Shown here: positions 39,948 to 50,662 of the stretch, in pieces
Layout of the letters: each line of letters starts with the position of its first letter
Position numbering within the stretch: the first letter of the stretch is position 1
Source of the DNA: Glandiceps talaboti
Lineage: Eukaryota; Hemichordata; Enteropneusta; Spengelidae
Length of the DNA: 64,000 nt
NCBI RefSeq assembly: GCF_964340395.1
Contig: NC_135562.1
Span: 11,839,543 to 11,903,542, forward strand
Direction of reading: 5' to 3'
The notes under the pieces: generated by a model
What the model saw: the letters and a program-made list of their open reading frames with translations, nothing else
What the model was told of the DNA's origin: nothing
Database searches by the model: none
Program-made: the position numbers and the translations under genes

Positions 39948-42900
39948 TCACCAAAACATAACCTACTCTTACGGAAAGTAAAACCTACAAAACTGCTATT
40001 TGGTAAATTGATTATTAACTTGAAATTCTACTTACAGCACTATCACTAAGCCCAATCCACCAATACCCATAGTAAGGAGCATCAGTAAAGCGCCTGGGAA
40101 AAGCATTCTGGTAAAGGAAATCGTTTTCTTCTTCACTATCAGGAACTGCTAGGACAGAACCAAGCTGGCAACATGCTTCACTGGCCTCTGACCATGTGAC
40201 AAATTCTCCATCACTGAACCAGTAACATGATGATTGAAATGGTACCCAACCGACAGGACACTGCAAACCTTGAAGGGAATTCAATTATTAAAGTCAATTA
40301 TAAATAATATTAAGTAGAATTATTTTAACGGTATCGTACACATTATGTAGCCTGTCATCCTAACCGGCAGTTCTGCCAACATGTAACACCAACATGTTGT
40401 TCAGAACAGGACAGATTTAAAACACACCGAACACACAGGAGACATTCATGTTCTTTCCTTCCTATAAAAGCAGGGCCTGGCCAACACCCCAGGGGGCTAC
40501 TCTCCTACTAGTATCTGACTACATGTACGTGTGCTGCGCTTTTGAGTGTACTTTCTAACTTTTTGGTCCACAATGGCATTGGGCCACTCTAAATTATTTT
40601 TGTGGTCCATTGTTGTCAGTCTAATCATGACTGTGCTATTAACTGCCTCTAAAATGTTGTCTCTCGCGGTAAAAAGTGCAAGATAAAACTACTACAAATG
40701 TATTTTGGTGTAAAGGTTGATATTCTAAAAACCTGTAATAGTGTAAAATGTAATGTATTGTTTTCTGTTCAGACTAGGCCTAAAATGGGGACTATGGTTG
40801 GCAGTATTGACAGTGCAATGCTACCAGTGTTGGTCTCTGGTATAACCCCCGGCACTGACATACCTATATGCATAGTTTTCCAACGCGACACGACATGGTC
40901 ATATATGACTAACTGTAAACTCGTTTTAATATAAGATGCTGACTTTTAACCAAGTCTCTCATGACATGTCATTTTCAAAGTCTATCAGGGAATGGTGTAC
41001 CAATCTGTGTAAGTACCTAATAACGATGTTATTTATGTTGGTCCTTAGCGAAAACAATTACAAATGAATCTAAATAATTGGAAATTTTTGTCACGTATTA
41101 TTATACCTGGCAAAATATTTCTATTCTTGTCCAACAATACAACTTATATATGAACTGTAATGCTTGCTATGAAATATGTACACTTGAACACCGATTTCAC
41201 ACAATTTTAATCGTCAAAGAGCGAAAGTTATATGGAACATTATACGTCACCTGTCACCAATCTCGCATTCTGATTGGTCGAGAGCCCTGCAGATACACAG
41301 GCGTATTTTTCACCAACAGCCGTATTTTTGCTTGTTGTATCACGTGATCACTGCACGTCCCCTTGTAAACAAATCTAGCAGACAACTAGAGATCGAGCTA
41401 TAACCAGCATTTCAAATGCCAAATTTGAGGTCAATCGAACAAAATATCACCGTTGTATACATTGTAACAAGTCTTTGAACTGTACTTTTCATGTCACAGG
41501 GAAATAGTCAAAAAATTCTACACACAACCGTCCGTCCAGTGACGGCGAACGCACGGTCGTCACGCGATCGTAAACATGAATTCCTAAATTTATGAAGGAT
41601 ATGAAAATTACCACCACAGAGGGTGTAATTTTTGCTTAACTAGAACAACAAAGCATATCACGAACATTTATGTACATTTAATGGAATACAGTACGCAAAA
41701 CAAAGACGCACTCATTTTTCAGCTGATGGTTATAAGTTTGCATATATCGAGTGATATGCAAATAGTAAACATTACGTCATATTACTGAGCAAACGCGCAC
41801 TTAGTCTTGCTGCTAGACGTTCAGGCTTTCTTTCGATACTATAAGCGAACGAAATGCGCAGTGAGGGCTTTCCATCCTCGATAGCGATGTTCGGGCGTGT
41901 GTCGTATTCTATCGGAAGAACATCCGAGGTCTAGCAGATAGACTAACGCGCACTCTGATTGAACGATAAAGTTAAGGCTGACATGTAAACAACCGCACTG
42001 CAGTTATCAGAGAGGTGCATGATCATACGCTCAACAGTATAACGCGGAAGGGATTTTATTTTAAAATGAAACAGCATTTTTAGACATTCAAAAATTAATC
42101 CATAGTCGCAGGTGACGTATAAGTATGTTATTTGCCAAATACTGTTCCACATCTTGCTGCTCGAGGTAATTTTTCTGGTATAACGGCTCTCCGTTATACC
42201 AGAAAAATTACTACTCGCAGCAAGATATGGAACGGTATTTGGCAAATAACATATACTTATCGCATAAATACGTGCAAATCTTCACCTGTGTGACGTCACA
42301 CAGGGCAGATCAAATACCCATATCACCCCTGTTCTACCGAACTATTTTCTCTTTCTACTGTTCGAGTGCTCCTGCCAATCCTACGCTACGATCAAGTTAT
42401 CGTAATATTATGTTCTTTCAAAACGTAAATGCACACAGTACATGTATTTTACATATATCCTTGGGTGGCAGGAGTTTGATACGTAAAGGTACTTTTATTT
42501 TTATTTGATAAATTTTATTGTATCTAAAAATCATGTAGATTATCTATTATCGGCAAGCTTACTTCCGGTTTTCCATCGAGCTCACCCCCAACAAATTCTA
42601 CTTAAACTAAATTTGATATTACATGTACATCGCAAGGTTATAACCGATAAGTTTGGTTGAGAAACCACAGCACAGTATGACCTGCACCATGTAGGTAAGC
42701 TTGACCTCGTGACAGATCACGCGATTACGTAATTTCCATAGCCGTCGGGCACCATTACTTAATATGCCATTTTTTAATACACGATGAAGAATATAGTGTG
42801 ATGAAACGATGCAGTATTTGTAAAATTCGATTTCAAATTTTAAAAAAATATGGGGGAATACATTTGTACTTAGTTATGTGATAAATATAAAATCCCATGA

Positions 42901-43559
42901 AATCAATGTTGGTTTTACGTCATAATGCTCCTCGTATGATTCCACTGACTACAAATCTCGCCTACCAGCGGCTCGTATTACTATTAGTCCCTGGAATCAT
43001 ACTCGAAGCATTATGACATAACACTAACATTAATTTCATTGGATTATATATAAATATATGTGTGTATGGTTTAACTGATGCATGTTTTGAGCAACCAGTC
43101 CACGTTTCGAACAAGTCACTGTATTTTATTTCAATGCAAGTGATACCAATGCCTGTTAGGTTATCTTCCATTGTACCTGATTTCAAAAGTTGGGGTCATG
43201 GTACTACTATTTACACTGTTCCTAATGTGTGTGCATTCAAATTTGTTAAAAGCCCTAAGTGTTGTTTGTAGTTGAATAGAATTATTCTAAAGGTATCGTA
43301 CACATTATGTAGCCTGGCCTCTTAACCGGTACCAGTATTGCAAACACGTAACTTCAAAATGTCTCTGTACAGCCACAAGTAAAATGAGTGTATACCCGTC
43401 TGGTAACAAATCATACGATGACAACCATAATCACGGCTGTGTATGAATATACTGTACTGGCTATTGAAGTGAAGTCAACTTACCTGATTTTGCCAGACCG
43501 ACAGTCACAAATAAAATGACCCAAAGTAAAGCCTGAACGTCTAACAATCGACGTTCCAT
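29247..43559 (-). CDS. Receptor C: CTLD-WxxW-CTLD transmembrane protein with ITAM tail
   Basis: Eleven coding exons on the minus strand give a closed frame of 635 residues: signal peptide (1-25), C-type lectin domain 1 (26-165), WxxW domain (166-257), C-type lectin domain 2 (258-397), Ser/Thr-rich stalk (398-462), transmembrane helix (about 463-488) and a 147-residue tail. Stalk, helix and tail are homologous to receptor B, in some parts nearly identical, while the ectodomain is unrelated. The two lectin domains are close copies with QPN and WND motifs, so calcium-dependent sugar binding is possible but the QPN tripeptide is atypical. It is probably a lectin-type immunoreceptor paired with B. 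The first stalk exon has an uncertain 5' edge. Confidence 0.86.
31286..31364 (-). CDS. Receptor C exon 10: transmembrane segment
   Basis: 79 nt, acceptor aattcaag|GT, donor AAAAG|gttggt. Encodes GAVIGGVVAVVIVVIVVIVL, then IVIM and a basic end. Phase 2 end, as in receptor B. Confidence 0.87.
31430..31614. repeat. (GGT/GAT)n tract in receptor C intron
   Basis: Trinucleotide tract between the TM exon and stalk exon 9 of receptor C, the positional counterpart of 22967-23600 in receptor B. A second pure CAT tract is at 31989-32038. Confidence 0.85.
32126..32218 (-). CDS. Receptor C exon 9: mucin-like stalk
   Basis: 93 nt like its counterpart in receptor B; encodes HSFTKTPKQISTTQQAGSGL and further Ser/Thr. 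Acceptor ctaaaaag|GG has a weak pyrimidine tract; donor ATTG|gtatgt. Confidence 0.75.
32638..32685 (-). CDS. Receptor C exon 8: mucin-like stalk
   Basis: 48 nt, acceptor acaactcag|AA after a T-rich tract, donor TACG|gtatgt, phase 1. Encodes GGPSTESTSTTEMGY. It lies in the second unit of a roughly 950-bp tandem duplication that also contains exon 7. Confidence 0.7.
33588..33641 (-). CDS. Receptor C exon 7: mucin-like stalk, 5' edge uncertain
   Basis: Donor TACG|gtatgt. Encodes GGGASTEFTYTTTAGMGY. Homologous to receptor B exon 12, but the equivalent acceptor (33699-33700) reads AC instead of AG. I used the in-phase acceptor gcccag at 33641, which corresponds to the one used by exon 8. Another in-phase option, gtgtcag, lies about 20 nt further upstream in the transcript. 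Confidence 0.55.
34499..34685 (-). CDS. Receptor C exon 6: C-type lectin domain 2, second half
   Basis: 187 nt, acceptor aacag|GTTGAAGG, donor AATG|gttag (non-consensus +3/+4, shared with exon 3). Encodes WVGIDGCRISYSKWGPGQPN and GVWNDAACGTLEPYICEI. Confidence 0.9.
35060..35275 (-). mobile_element. Minisatellite-bearing interspersed element, short copy 5
   Basis: Has the (CAGA)n tract 35168-35229 and end block catcaccaaaacataacct, in the intron splitting lectin domain 2 of receptor C. Shares the leader cataagcagttctagccat with the longer copy in lectin domain 1. Confidence 0.6.
35318..35550 (-). CDS. Receptor C exon 5: C-type lectin domain 2, first half
   Basis: 233 nt, acceptor ctttaag|GT, donor GCT|gtaagt. 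It differs from exon 2 by one visible substitution, TWSVASEA versus TWSEASEA, so the copies are recent or converted. Confidence 0.9.
35958..36475. repeat. Long (CATA)n/(CGTA)n microsatellite
   Basis: About 520 bp of tetranucleotide repeats in the intron between the WxxW exon and lectin domain 2 of receptor C. Open in several frames, not coding. Confidence 0.92.
36587..36862 (-). CDS. Receptor C exon 4: WxxW domain
   Basis: 276 nt, phase 1 on both sides, acceptor attgttgtag|TT, donor CCAG|gtatgt. The sequence CDGTWTGFYDRDDPS, a central C, then TGFRCVNTEQ, GICMDYRVKFCC matches the WxxW domain of mucins and cartilage intermediate layer protein. The second tryptophan of WxxW is replaced by phenylalanine (WTGF). 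Confidence 0.82.
37240..37350. repeat. (CATA)n microsatellite
   Basis: Tetranucleotide tract just 3' of lectin domain 1 in receptor C; the equivalent tract beside lectin domain 2 is at 34400-34483. Confidence 0.88.
37400..37586 (-). CDS. Receptor C exon 3: C-type lectin domain 1, second half
   Basis: 187 nt, phase 0 to phase 1. Encodes VEGEW, KWGPGQPNNVGVENCAGFD, then GVWNDAPCGTLQPYICEI. The QPN and WND motifs and closing cysteines are present. It differs from its copy in exon 6 mainly at LRKYGCHISYT. Confidence 0.9.
38397..38627. mobile_element. MITE inside element copy 4
   Basis: Perfect 14-bp terminal inverted repeats TAGGGAACTTGCAA (38397-38410) and TTGCAAGTTCCCTA (38614-38627), about 231 bp, no ORF. 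Confidence 0.7.
39009..39107. repeat. Foldback hairpin inside element copy 4
   Basis: Arms of about 36 bp: aaggtagacaactcattcgg...ttatgtgccaa pairs with ttggcacataaccctcc...gttgactacctt around a 27-bp loop. Confidence 0.7.
40036..40268 (-). CDS. Receptor C exon 2: C-type lectin domain 1, first half
   Basis: 233 nt, acceptor cttcaag|GT (phase 1), donor GCT|gtaagt (phase 0). Encodes LQCPVGWVPFQSSCYWF, then ASEACCQLGSVLAVPDSEEE and YWWIGLSDSA, typical long-form CTLD. Almost identical to exon 5. Confidence 0.9.
40320..40960 (-). pseudogene. Relic copy of receptor C promoter and exon-1 flank
   Basis: Aligns by eye with 43285-44160: shared blocks include ggtatcgtacacattatg, aaaacacaccga, ctcctactagtat and tggtataacccccggcactg. 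The signal peptide exon is missing from this copy. It lies in intron 1 of receptor C, just upstream of lectin domain 1, so it marks an old tandem duplication of the gene head. Confidence 0.6.
42117..42260. repeat. Near-perfect 144-bp palindrome
   Basis: Left arm aagtatgttatttgccaaat ... ttctggtataacgg and right arm ccgttataccagaa ... atttggcaaataacatatac, arms of about 70 bp around a 4-bp centre (42187-42190). In the first intron region of receptor C. Confidence 0.85.
42893..43043. repeat. Foldback element with about 50-bp arms
   Basis: Left catgaaatcaatgttggttt ... cgtatgattcca pairs with right tggaatcatactcg ... aacattaatttcattgg. About 46 bp of loop. In intron 1 of receptor C. Confidence 0.75.
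43484..43559 (-). CDS. Receptor C exon 1: signal peptide
   Basis: ATG at 43559-43557, 25 codons with hydrophobic core ALLWVILFVTVGLA, donor TCAG|gtaagt in phase 1. A TATA-like sequence lies about 40 nt upstream. Confidence 0.82.
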
Positions 43560-43596
43560 GCCTTTGAGATGATTTCACTAATAGACACAGTTTAGG

Positions 43597-43608
43597 ATAT
43601 ATATAAAA
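43597..43608 (-). promoter_or_regulatory. TATA-like box upstream of receptor C
   Basis: Minus-strand TTTTATATATATCC ends about 40 nt before the ATG at 43559, compatible with a very short 5' UTR. The relic copy of this promoter at 40424 keeps the following aaaacacaccga block. Confidence 0.4.
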
Positions 43609-46600
43609 CACACCGATCATACGGAAGACTTTCAAGTTGTTTCTCGTAATTTTGAAAGAAACGAGACCAACACCCGGGGGCCAACTCCCCTACTAGTATA
43701 TGAGTGTGCTGCCCTTTTGGGTGTGCTTGCTAGCCTTTTGGTCTAAAACGGGGTCTGTTTTCTAGAGCAGAAGAGGCTAACATAGGGCCACTCTTCAATA
43801 TTTTCGATTGTACCTGGTGTTAAATGTAGTCCATTGCCGTTAGCCAAATTATGACAGTGCCATTAACTGCTCTCCCAAGGGGGAAAGTGTAAGATAAAAC
43901 TACTACAAATGTATTTTGATGTAAAAGTTGATATTCTAAAATCCTGTGTATTAGTCTAATATGTTCATAATATCCATAAATGTTCATGCTGGGCCTAAGA
44001 TGGGGACTAGGGTTTACAGTATTGACCGCACAATGCTACCAGAGTTGGTCACTGGTATCACCCCCGGGACTGACACTCCTTTGTGTATAGGTTTCCAACG
44101 CTGCACGACACGGTCATACATGAGAACACTTTAAAAATAGTGATAGACGATATGGACTCTTAGTAATGCTAATGCTCAACAATACCAAGAATACCGGATA
44201 AACTCTCGTGACCTTACACAAAGCACACGTCGCAAAGTGTATACACGTCAGTGCGAAGTTTACATGATTTATATGTACACAGTTGTTTACTGATAAGGCA
44301 CTTCACAACATAACATTATCAAATGGCTGGATGCCATCATTGTATAGCGTTTATAGAAAACTAACACTTCCTATAATCTGGCTTGATATGATACTATGTT
44401 GCCATGACTTTAATTATGATTTTTCCCCTACAATTATATTGAGTAATCATATTGGTTCTCATCAATTGGGGATATTTTATTGTAGGGTATTGGAAAACGT
44501 TAAAATGCGCCACAAGGTAATACTATAAAATTGGTTGATTGGTAACGACGTCTTTGCGGATAAGAAGCAAAAAAAATAACTAAGCAATTAGCATTTAGTT
44601 AAGCATGACGTCGAAATGAGATCCATCATAGCAAATTCCTGGACCACCGGAAATACTCCATGACTAAATACTGGTCACACTGGTGAACCCAACGAAACTG
44701 TGTATGTAGAATCACTAGCCTTATGTCAATAATGGCAAAGGTGAACTATACGATTGAATGGAATTGAATTGGAAGAAAGAACAAATGCTGTTTTTGCGAA
44801 AGGGGGGGGGGGGTGTAATAACATGCCTAGCTATTCCAATGTGGACAAATTTTCGTTTGGTTTATTGAGCAATTATCTGGGGAGCGGGTACTAGTTGAGC
44901 ACATCACAGAGTGTGATTCAGCAATATCACGGATTGTGATTGTTAGTAATATAACGCCACAAATGTTGACTTTCAATGCTACAGCATATAATTTGCGCAT
45001 TTTACAATGTATTTTGTGTAGCATTAGTGAATTATTTTGTTGCCCTCTTTCTATGATACAGGCAAATCTGAACAATCGCATCGCGACCAAGTTATTCGTT
45101 ACTTTCGCCTATCAGTTAGGAATACAATTTAGGCATGAGAAATAGTTTTCTAACAGAAAAGGTTGTTCCAGAACAAAAGAATAATCCAATGCAAACCATA
45201 TGTTTCGCTGATAAGAAAATACTAATGTCAGAACCTATGACTTATTTCTGGCCTTTAATACAATCAAAATTGACATATGAAGGCAGGCGTGATTCTACAT
45301 ACGTCATACATGTCGTGCTATCAGTCAGCACTCACTCACGTCTATATTGCGCATGCTCTGTGTATCTGTGCTAGATCGAAACTTGTAAGTAGAGGTTCAA
45401 AGAACGGTCATTATGTAGATTTAAAAGGAAACAGGCAGAGTGGTGATTAGAATGATTGTTGTTTGACACTTGTCAATATTTTGTGCTTGATAAAATACCA
45501 GCCTGTGGCTGGAAACTTGCGTTTACTATTGGCATAACATTATGTGGCTGGTCTCATAAATCAGAATGAAAGGTTAGTGTCATTGTCATTTTGACATGTT
45601 TTACAACATGGCGGTATTTGTTTGGGTGCAACCAAATCTAAATTTACAGTATCTGAGCTATCTTTGGAGATCTTGACCTTGACCTTAAGGGCTAATTATC
45701 AAAATCAAGCCAATTCCTACCTATCACAGACACATTATAGTGTTTACATATTGCCAATTTCTATTGAAGAAAAGAAGTATACACAAGCATTACCTTTGGT
45801 GCCCGTGTAATATTTATTGAATGGCAGCCATATTTATAGTAAACAATCACTGTATCTAATACTGCATTACTAAAAAACGTCAATCATAGACTCTATTCAT
45901 AGACCTTCAAAATTAAGCTATTAGTTACACAGTCTGCACACACTTTGTAGCAATTATTTGTGTCTAATGTCTTTTAGATCATGTCTATAGATATTACAGA
46001 TAAACATATACATGTATTACTTTGGGTCGTCATATAGCTTTTTTCTCAATGGCAGCCATATTTGCAGTGAACAGTCATACTTTTTTAATTAGCTAAAAAA
46101 CGTTAATACATGGAGACTATAATAAAGTGTCTACCCCTATATTGCCAGGTTTAAACTAATCTTTCTTTATAGACATTGAACTTTGACCTTGACCTGGATC
46201 TTCAGGTCCAGTTACTGAAATTCATCAATTACCTGCATTTTCACAGACAGTTTGTAGAATTTATTTGTTGCCACCCATTTCTTTTAAATCATTTCTCCAT
46301 TCAGTGAAATTTGATGAGGGGTATGTTTTCTATGAAGACTTGTTAATTCAATGTTATATACTTTTAGTCCTTTTTTCACACCGACAAATCACTCCGATTC
46401 GATGAATGTAGTGGTTTTTCCTTCATTATCAAAGGTACAATATGCACCACTTTTATACGGTTGTTTCCGAAAGCTTACTTACAGTCAGAACACAGACCTG
46501 TTCGCGATTTAAGCGTTAAATGCACTTGCGCAGGTTTTTCGCGCAAGTTTACTGCATACAGTCACAAGATGGCCAAGACTGGGGATTGACCGGTGAGTAC

Positions 46601-48578
46601 TATCACGTTAGAATCCGCCCGTATTTGAGTCATCCTGCATTTGTATGTTTGTGTACTAGCTAGATTAGTACATCGATAAATTCCCATCGGTTTTATGTAG
46701 ATATTTGTAAATCTAGGTCGATCTTGGTGTTTTGAATTTAATCCTACGAAAAGTTTTATCGCCATTTACGCAAATCAAATCCGTAATTATCGGGTCGATA
46801 TTTTGCTTTAACAAATGCGTCCTAAAAACAACTATGACATGCCATATATCCAGGTATACTTTTGAGTTGTTTGTTATGCAATTTATGAAATTTCGCTTTG
46901 GTTCACGACCTTTCCAATTGTTTACAGTGTTGAAAGTGTGAGATGACCCGGCATGTGGAGATGCACAGTGTAAAACGAAAGCGTTCAATTATCGAATTTT
47001 CAATTTAATCATTAGAGAAATTGTATATTTTTCATCATATTTTTAATTTTGCTGTTTCTACCTGTAAACAGGATCGTCACACATCGAATGTGATGCAAGT
47101 TCTCCTATTCATAAATTTTAGTGGCATTTGCTAACCACAACAATATTGCTACTATATATGTATCATGTGTTGGAATGATTTCCCGCTAAAATTATCTATT
47201 ATCAGTAATATCCCCACCATTTCCGATCATCGATTAATTTCCATCTTTAATGATTATGTAACAATGATGTTGACTCTCAGGGGTAACAACATAGTTATAA
47301 AATCTGACATGTCTCCATCTTTCTTTTTCTTCCTGGAATAATGGTCAATGATTCGATTTCACATTTACTAACGTGCCACTTCATTAAATTGTGTGGCCCA
47401 AACTTTAGTATAGTATCACATAATATTAGTGATGTTTTATAAAGGGTTATGACTGATATGACACACTGCTGTTGATCATCTACGGAGAATAATAGGTATG
47501 TTATATTTAACTTGTCCACATTCTCTGGTTTAATTTATTTACTCTCTGCCTGATATTGATTAACTTTATTTACTATCATTTTTCAAACTTAAATGAGAAT
47601 TGATTTACGGTATTAAAACAGAAGAATCTATTATGAGTGATTAATAGTTTCAATCATTATACTTTTTCATATTTAGTTGTTTTTCAATTTTTTCAATGTT
47701 TCTTAAAGCAAGATTGGAAGAACATTTTCGGAATGTCTTTTTAAGTTGATGGCAATTTCCGCACCCACTATTTCTCATCAGACGTCACATTTTTGCGATT
47801 TTATTTTTTTTTCTCAAATACGTAAAAAAACCTTTAGTTTAGGGTTGGGTAACCAGAACCAAACAATTCTTTTTTTTGCCTGTAAATGTAATTATAAGCA
47901 TCAATTAGTAATTCAATGTCAACATGTTAAAATAATAGTTATTGCTTTCTGCTGTACTCTTAGTGTGTTTAAACTAGTGATGCTGCCAATGTACCGCATA
48001 TTATTGGAAGCCACTCTGAGCTGTAAGTCTCGGGGTTCAATGACATTTGTGTGACATTTTAAAATTGCGAAAATGAAGTGAACAATTTGATTGAATGTAG
48101 TGTTTATAAAACAACTTGATATGTGAAATAGAGGTCATGAAATATCTTATTGAATATTGGACAGTAGATTATCATCTCCTAAAAATTCTTAAAGACCATG
48201 AAATCTACAAATGTTAAATAGTGTTTGTGTAGGTGACTGTTTTGAGTTTACTTGGCCAAAAATTATTGTGAACTTGATGAGACATTTAGTGTGTTTTTTT
48301 ATACTGCAGATGTTGACTCTACCATCATGTAAGAGGTACATGTCATTGGACAGCTATGAAGAAAAATGGACATAAAACTCACATCATGGTGTAATTTAGC
48401 TGATCAACATTATCTACTTCTAAAAGAGACACGTGAAATGGGCAGACATGGTACTTTCACATCTGATTGTACTGATGGAAGTTCCATTTTGAATGCTGCT
48501 AACTCTACAAGAAATCCCATTCTGTAATCACCGAATCATTCTGGGATTTTGACTGTCCTAGTAGTATGGATGTAATCA

Positions 48579-50662
48579 GCCTGGTTACTGTAGTTAGCCC
48601 AGTGTAGTGAGTGTACTTAGCCTTGTATTGTAGGTTAGCTAGGTGTTACTGTAGTTAGCCTAGTATAGTGAGTGTACTTAGCCTTGTATTGTAGGTTAGC
48701 TAGGTGTTACTGTAGTTAGCCTAGTATAGTGACTGTACTTAGCTTTGTATTGTAGGTTAGCTTGGTGTTACTGTAGTTAGCCTAGTATAGTGAGTGTACT
48801 TAGCCTTGTATTGTAGGTTAGCTAGGTGTTACTGTAGTTAGCCTAGTATAGTGAGTGTACTTAGCCTTGTATTGTAGGTTAGCTTGGTGTTACTATAGTT
48901 AGCCTAGTATAGTGAGTGTACTTAGCCTTGTATTGTAGGTTAGCTAGGTGTTACTATAGTTAGCCTAGTATAGTGAGTGTACTTAGCCTTGTATTGTAGG
49001 TTAGCTTGGTGTTACTGTAGTTAGCCTAGTATAGTGAGTGTACTTAGCCTTGTATTGTAGGTTAGCTAGGTGTTACTGTAGTTAACCTAGTATAGTGAGT
49101 GTACTTAGCCTTGTATTGTAGGTTAGCTTGGTGTTACTGTAGTTAACCTAGTATAGTGAGTGTACTTAGCCTTGTATTGTAGGTTAGCTAGGTGTTACTG
49201 TAGTTAACCTAGTATAGTGAGTGTACTTAGCCTTGTATTGTAGGTTAGCTTGGTGTTACTGTAGTTAGCCTAGTATAGTGAGTGTACTTAGCCTTGTATT
49301 GTAGGTTAGCTAGGTGTTACTGTAGTTAGCCTAGTATAGTGAGTGTACTTAGCCTTGTATTGTAGGTTAGCTAGGTGTTACTGTAGTTAGCCCAGTGTAG
49401 TGAGTGTACTTAGCCTTGTATTGTAGGTTAGCTAGGTGTTACTGTAGTTAGCCTAGTATAGTGAGTGTACTTAGCTTTGTATTGTAGGTTAGCTTGGTGT
49501 TACTGTAGTTAGCCTAGTATAGTGAGTGTACTTAGCCTTGTATTGTAGGTTAGCTAGGTGTTACTGTAGTAAGCCTAGTATAGTGAGTGTACTTAGCCTT
49601 GTATTGTAGGTTAGCTAGGTGTTACTGTAGTTAGCCTAGTATAGTGAGTGTACTTAGCCTTGTATTGTAGGTTAGCTAGGTGTTACTGTAGTTAGCCTAG
49701 TATAGTGAGTGTACTTAGCCTTGTATTGTAGGTTAGCTAGGTGTTACTGTAGTTAGCCTAGTATAGTGAGTGTACTTAGCCTTGTATTGTAGGTTAGCTA
49801 GGTGTTACTATAGTTAGCCTAGTATAGTGAGTGTACTTAGCCTTGTATTGTAGGTTAGCTAGGTGTTACTATAGCCTAGTATAGTGAGTGTACTTAGCCT
49901 TGTATTGTAGGTTAGCTTGGTGTTACTGTAGTTAACCTAGTATAGTGAGTGTACTTAGTCTTGTATTGTAGGTTAGCTAGGTGTTACTGTAGTTAGCCTA
50001 GTATAGTGAGTGTACTTAGCCTTGTATTGTAGGTTAGCTAGGTGTTACTGTAGTTAGCCTAGTATAGTGAGTGTACTTAGCCTTGTATTGTAGGTTAGCT
50101 TGGTGTTACTGTAGTTAGCCCAGTGTAGTGAGTGTACTTAGCCTTGTATTGTAGGTTAGCTTGGTGTTACTGTAGTTAGCCTAGTATAGTGAGTGTACTT
50201 AGCCTTGTATTGTAGGTTAGCTAGGTGTTACTGTAGTTAGCCTAGTATAGTGAGTGTACTTAGCCTTGTATTGTAGGTTAGCTTGGTGTTACTGTAGTTA
50301 GCCCAGTGTAGTGAGTGTACTTAGTCTTGTATTGTAGGTTAGCTTGGTGTTACTGTAGTTAGCCTAGTATAGTGAGTGTACTTAGCCTTGTATTGTATTG
50401 TAGGTTGGCTTGGTGTTACTGTAGTTAACCTAGTATAGTGAGTGTACTTAGTCTTGTATTGTAGGTTAGCTAGGTGTTACTGTAGTTAGCCTAGTATAGT
50501 GAGTGTACTTAGCCTTGTATTGTAGGTTAGCTAGGTGTTACTATAGTTAGCCTAGTATAGTGAGTGTACTTAGCTTTGTATTGTAGGTTAGCTAGGTGTT
50601 ACTGTAGTTAGCCTAGTATAGTGAGTGTACTTAGCCTTGTATTGTAGGTTAGCTAGGTGTTG
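48579..50662. repeat. 61-bp minisatellite, 34 copies
   Basis: Unit agcctagtatagtgagtgta, then cttagccttgtattgtaggt, then tagctaggtgttactgtagtt. Two main variants, gctagg and gcttgg, which alternate as a 122-bp dimer from about 48760 to 49310. One unit is short near 49870 and one has a 5-bp tattg duplication near 50393. Contains frequent stops, no ORF. Confidence 0.92.

Larger units (their letters stand above)
37990..39985 (-). mobile_element. Minisatellite-bearing interspersed element, expanded copy 4
   Basis: Minus orientation: end block cctactcttacggaaag, a (CAGA)n tract 39722-39947, then roughly 147-bp units with attatgcaaat blocks down to about 38000. Interrupted by two foldback insertions (38397-38627 and 39009-39107). 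Lies in the intron splitting lectin domain 1 of receptor C. The 5' limit near 37990 is approximate. Confidence 0.62.

Noticed and set aside
41943-42508. ORFs of 93-100 codons on both strands
   Set aside because: They run through a near-perfect palindrome, so both strands read alike; no domain or splice support.
46571-46592. Possible tiny coding exon (MAKTGD then stop) with donor gtgagtac
   Set aside because: Only six codons before a stop. At most the end of an untranslated first exon, with no further support.
48579-50662. CRISPR-like array
   Set aside because: Units are contiguous with no spacers, in a clearly eukaryotic context; this is a minisatellite.
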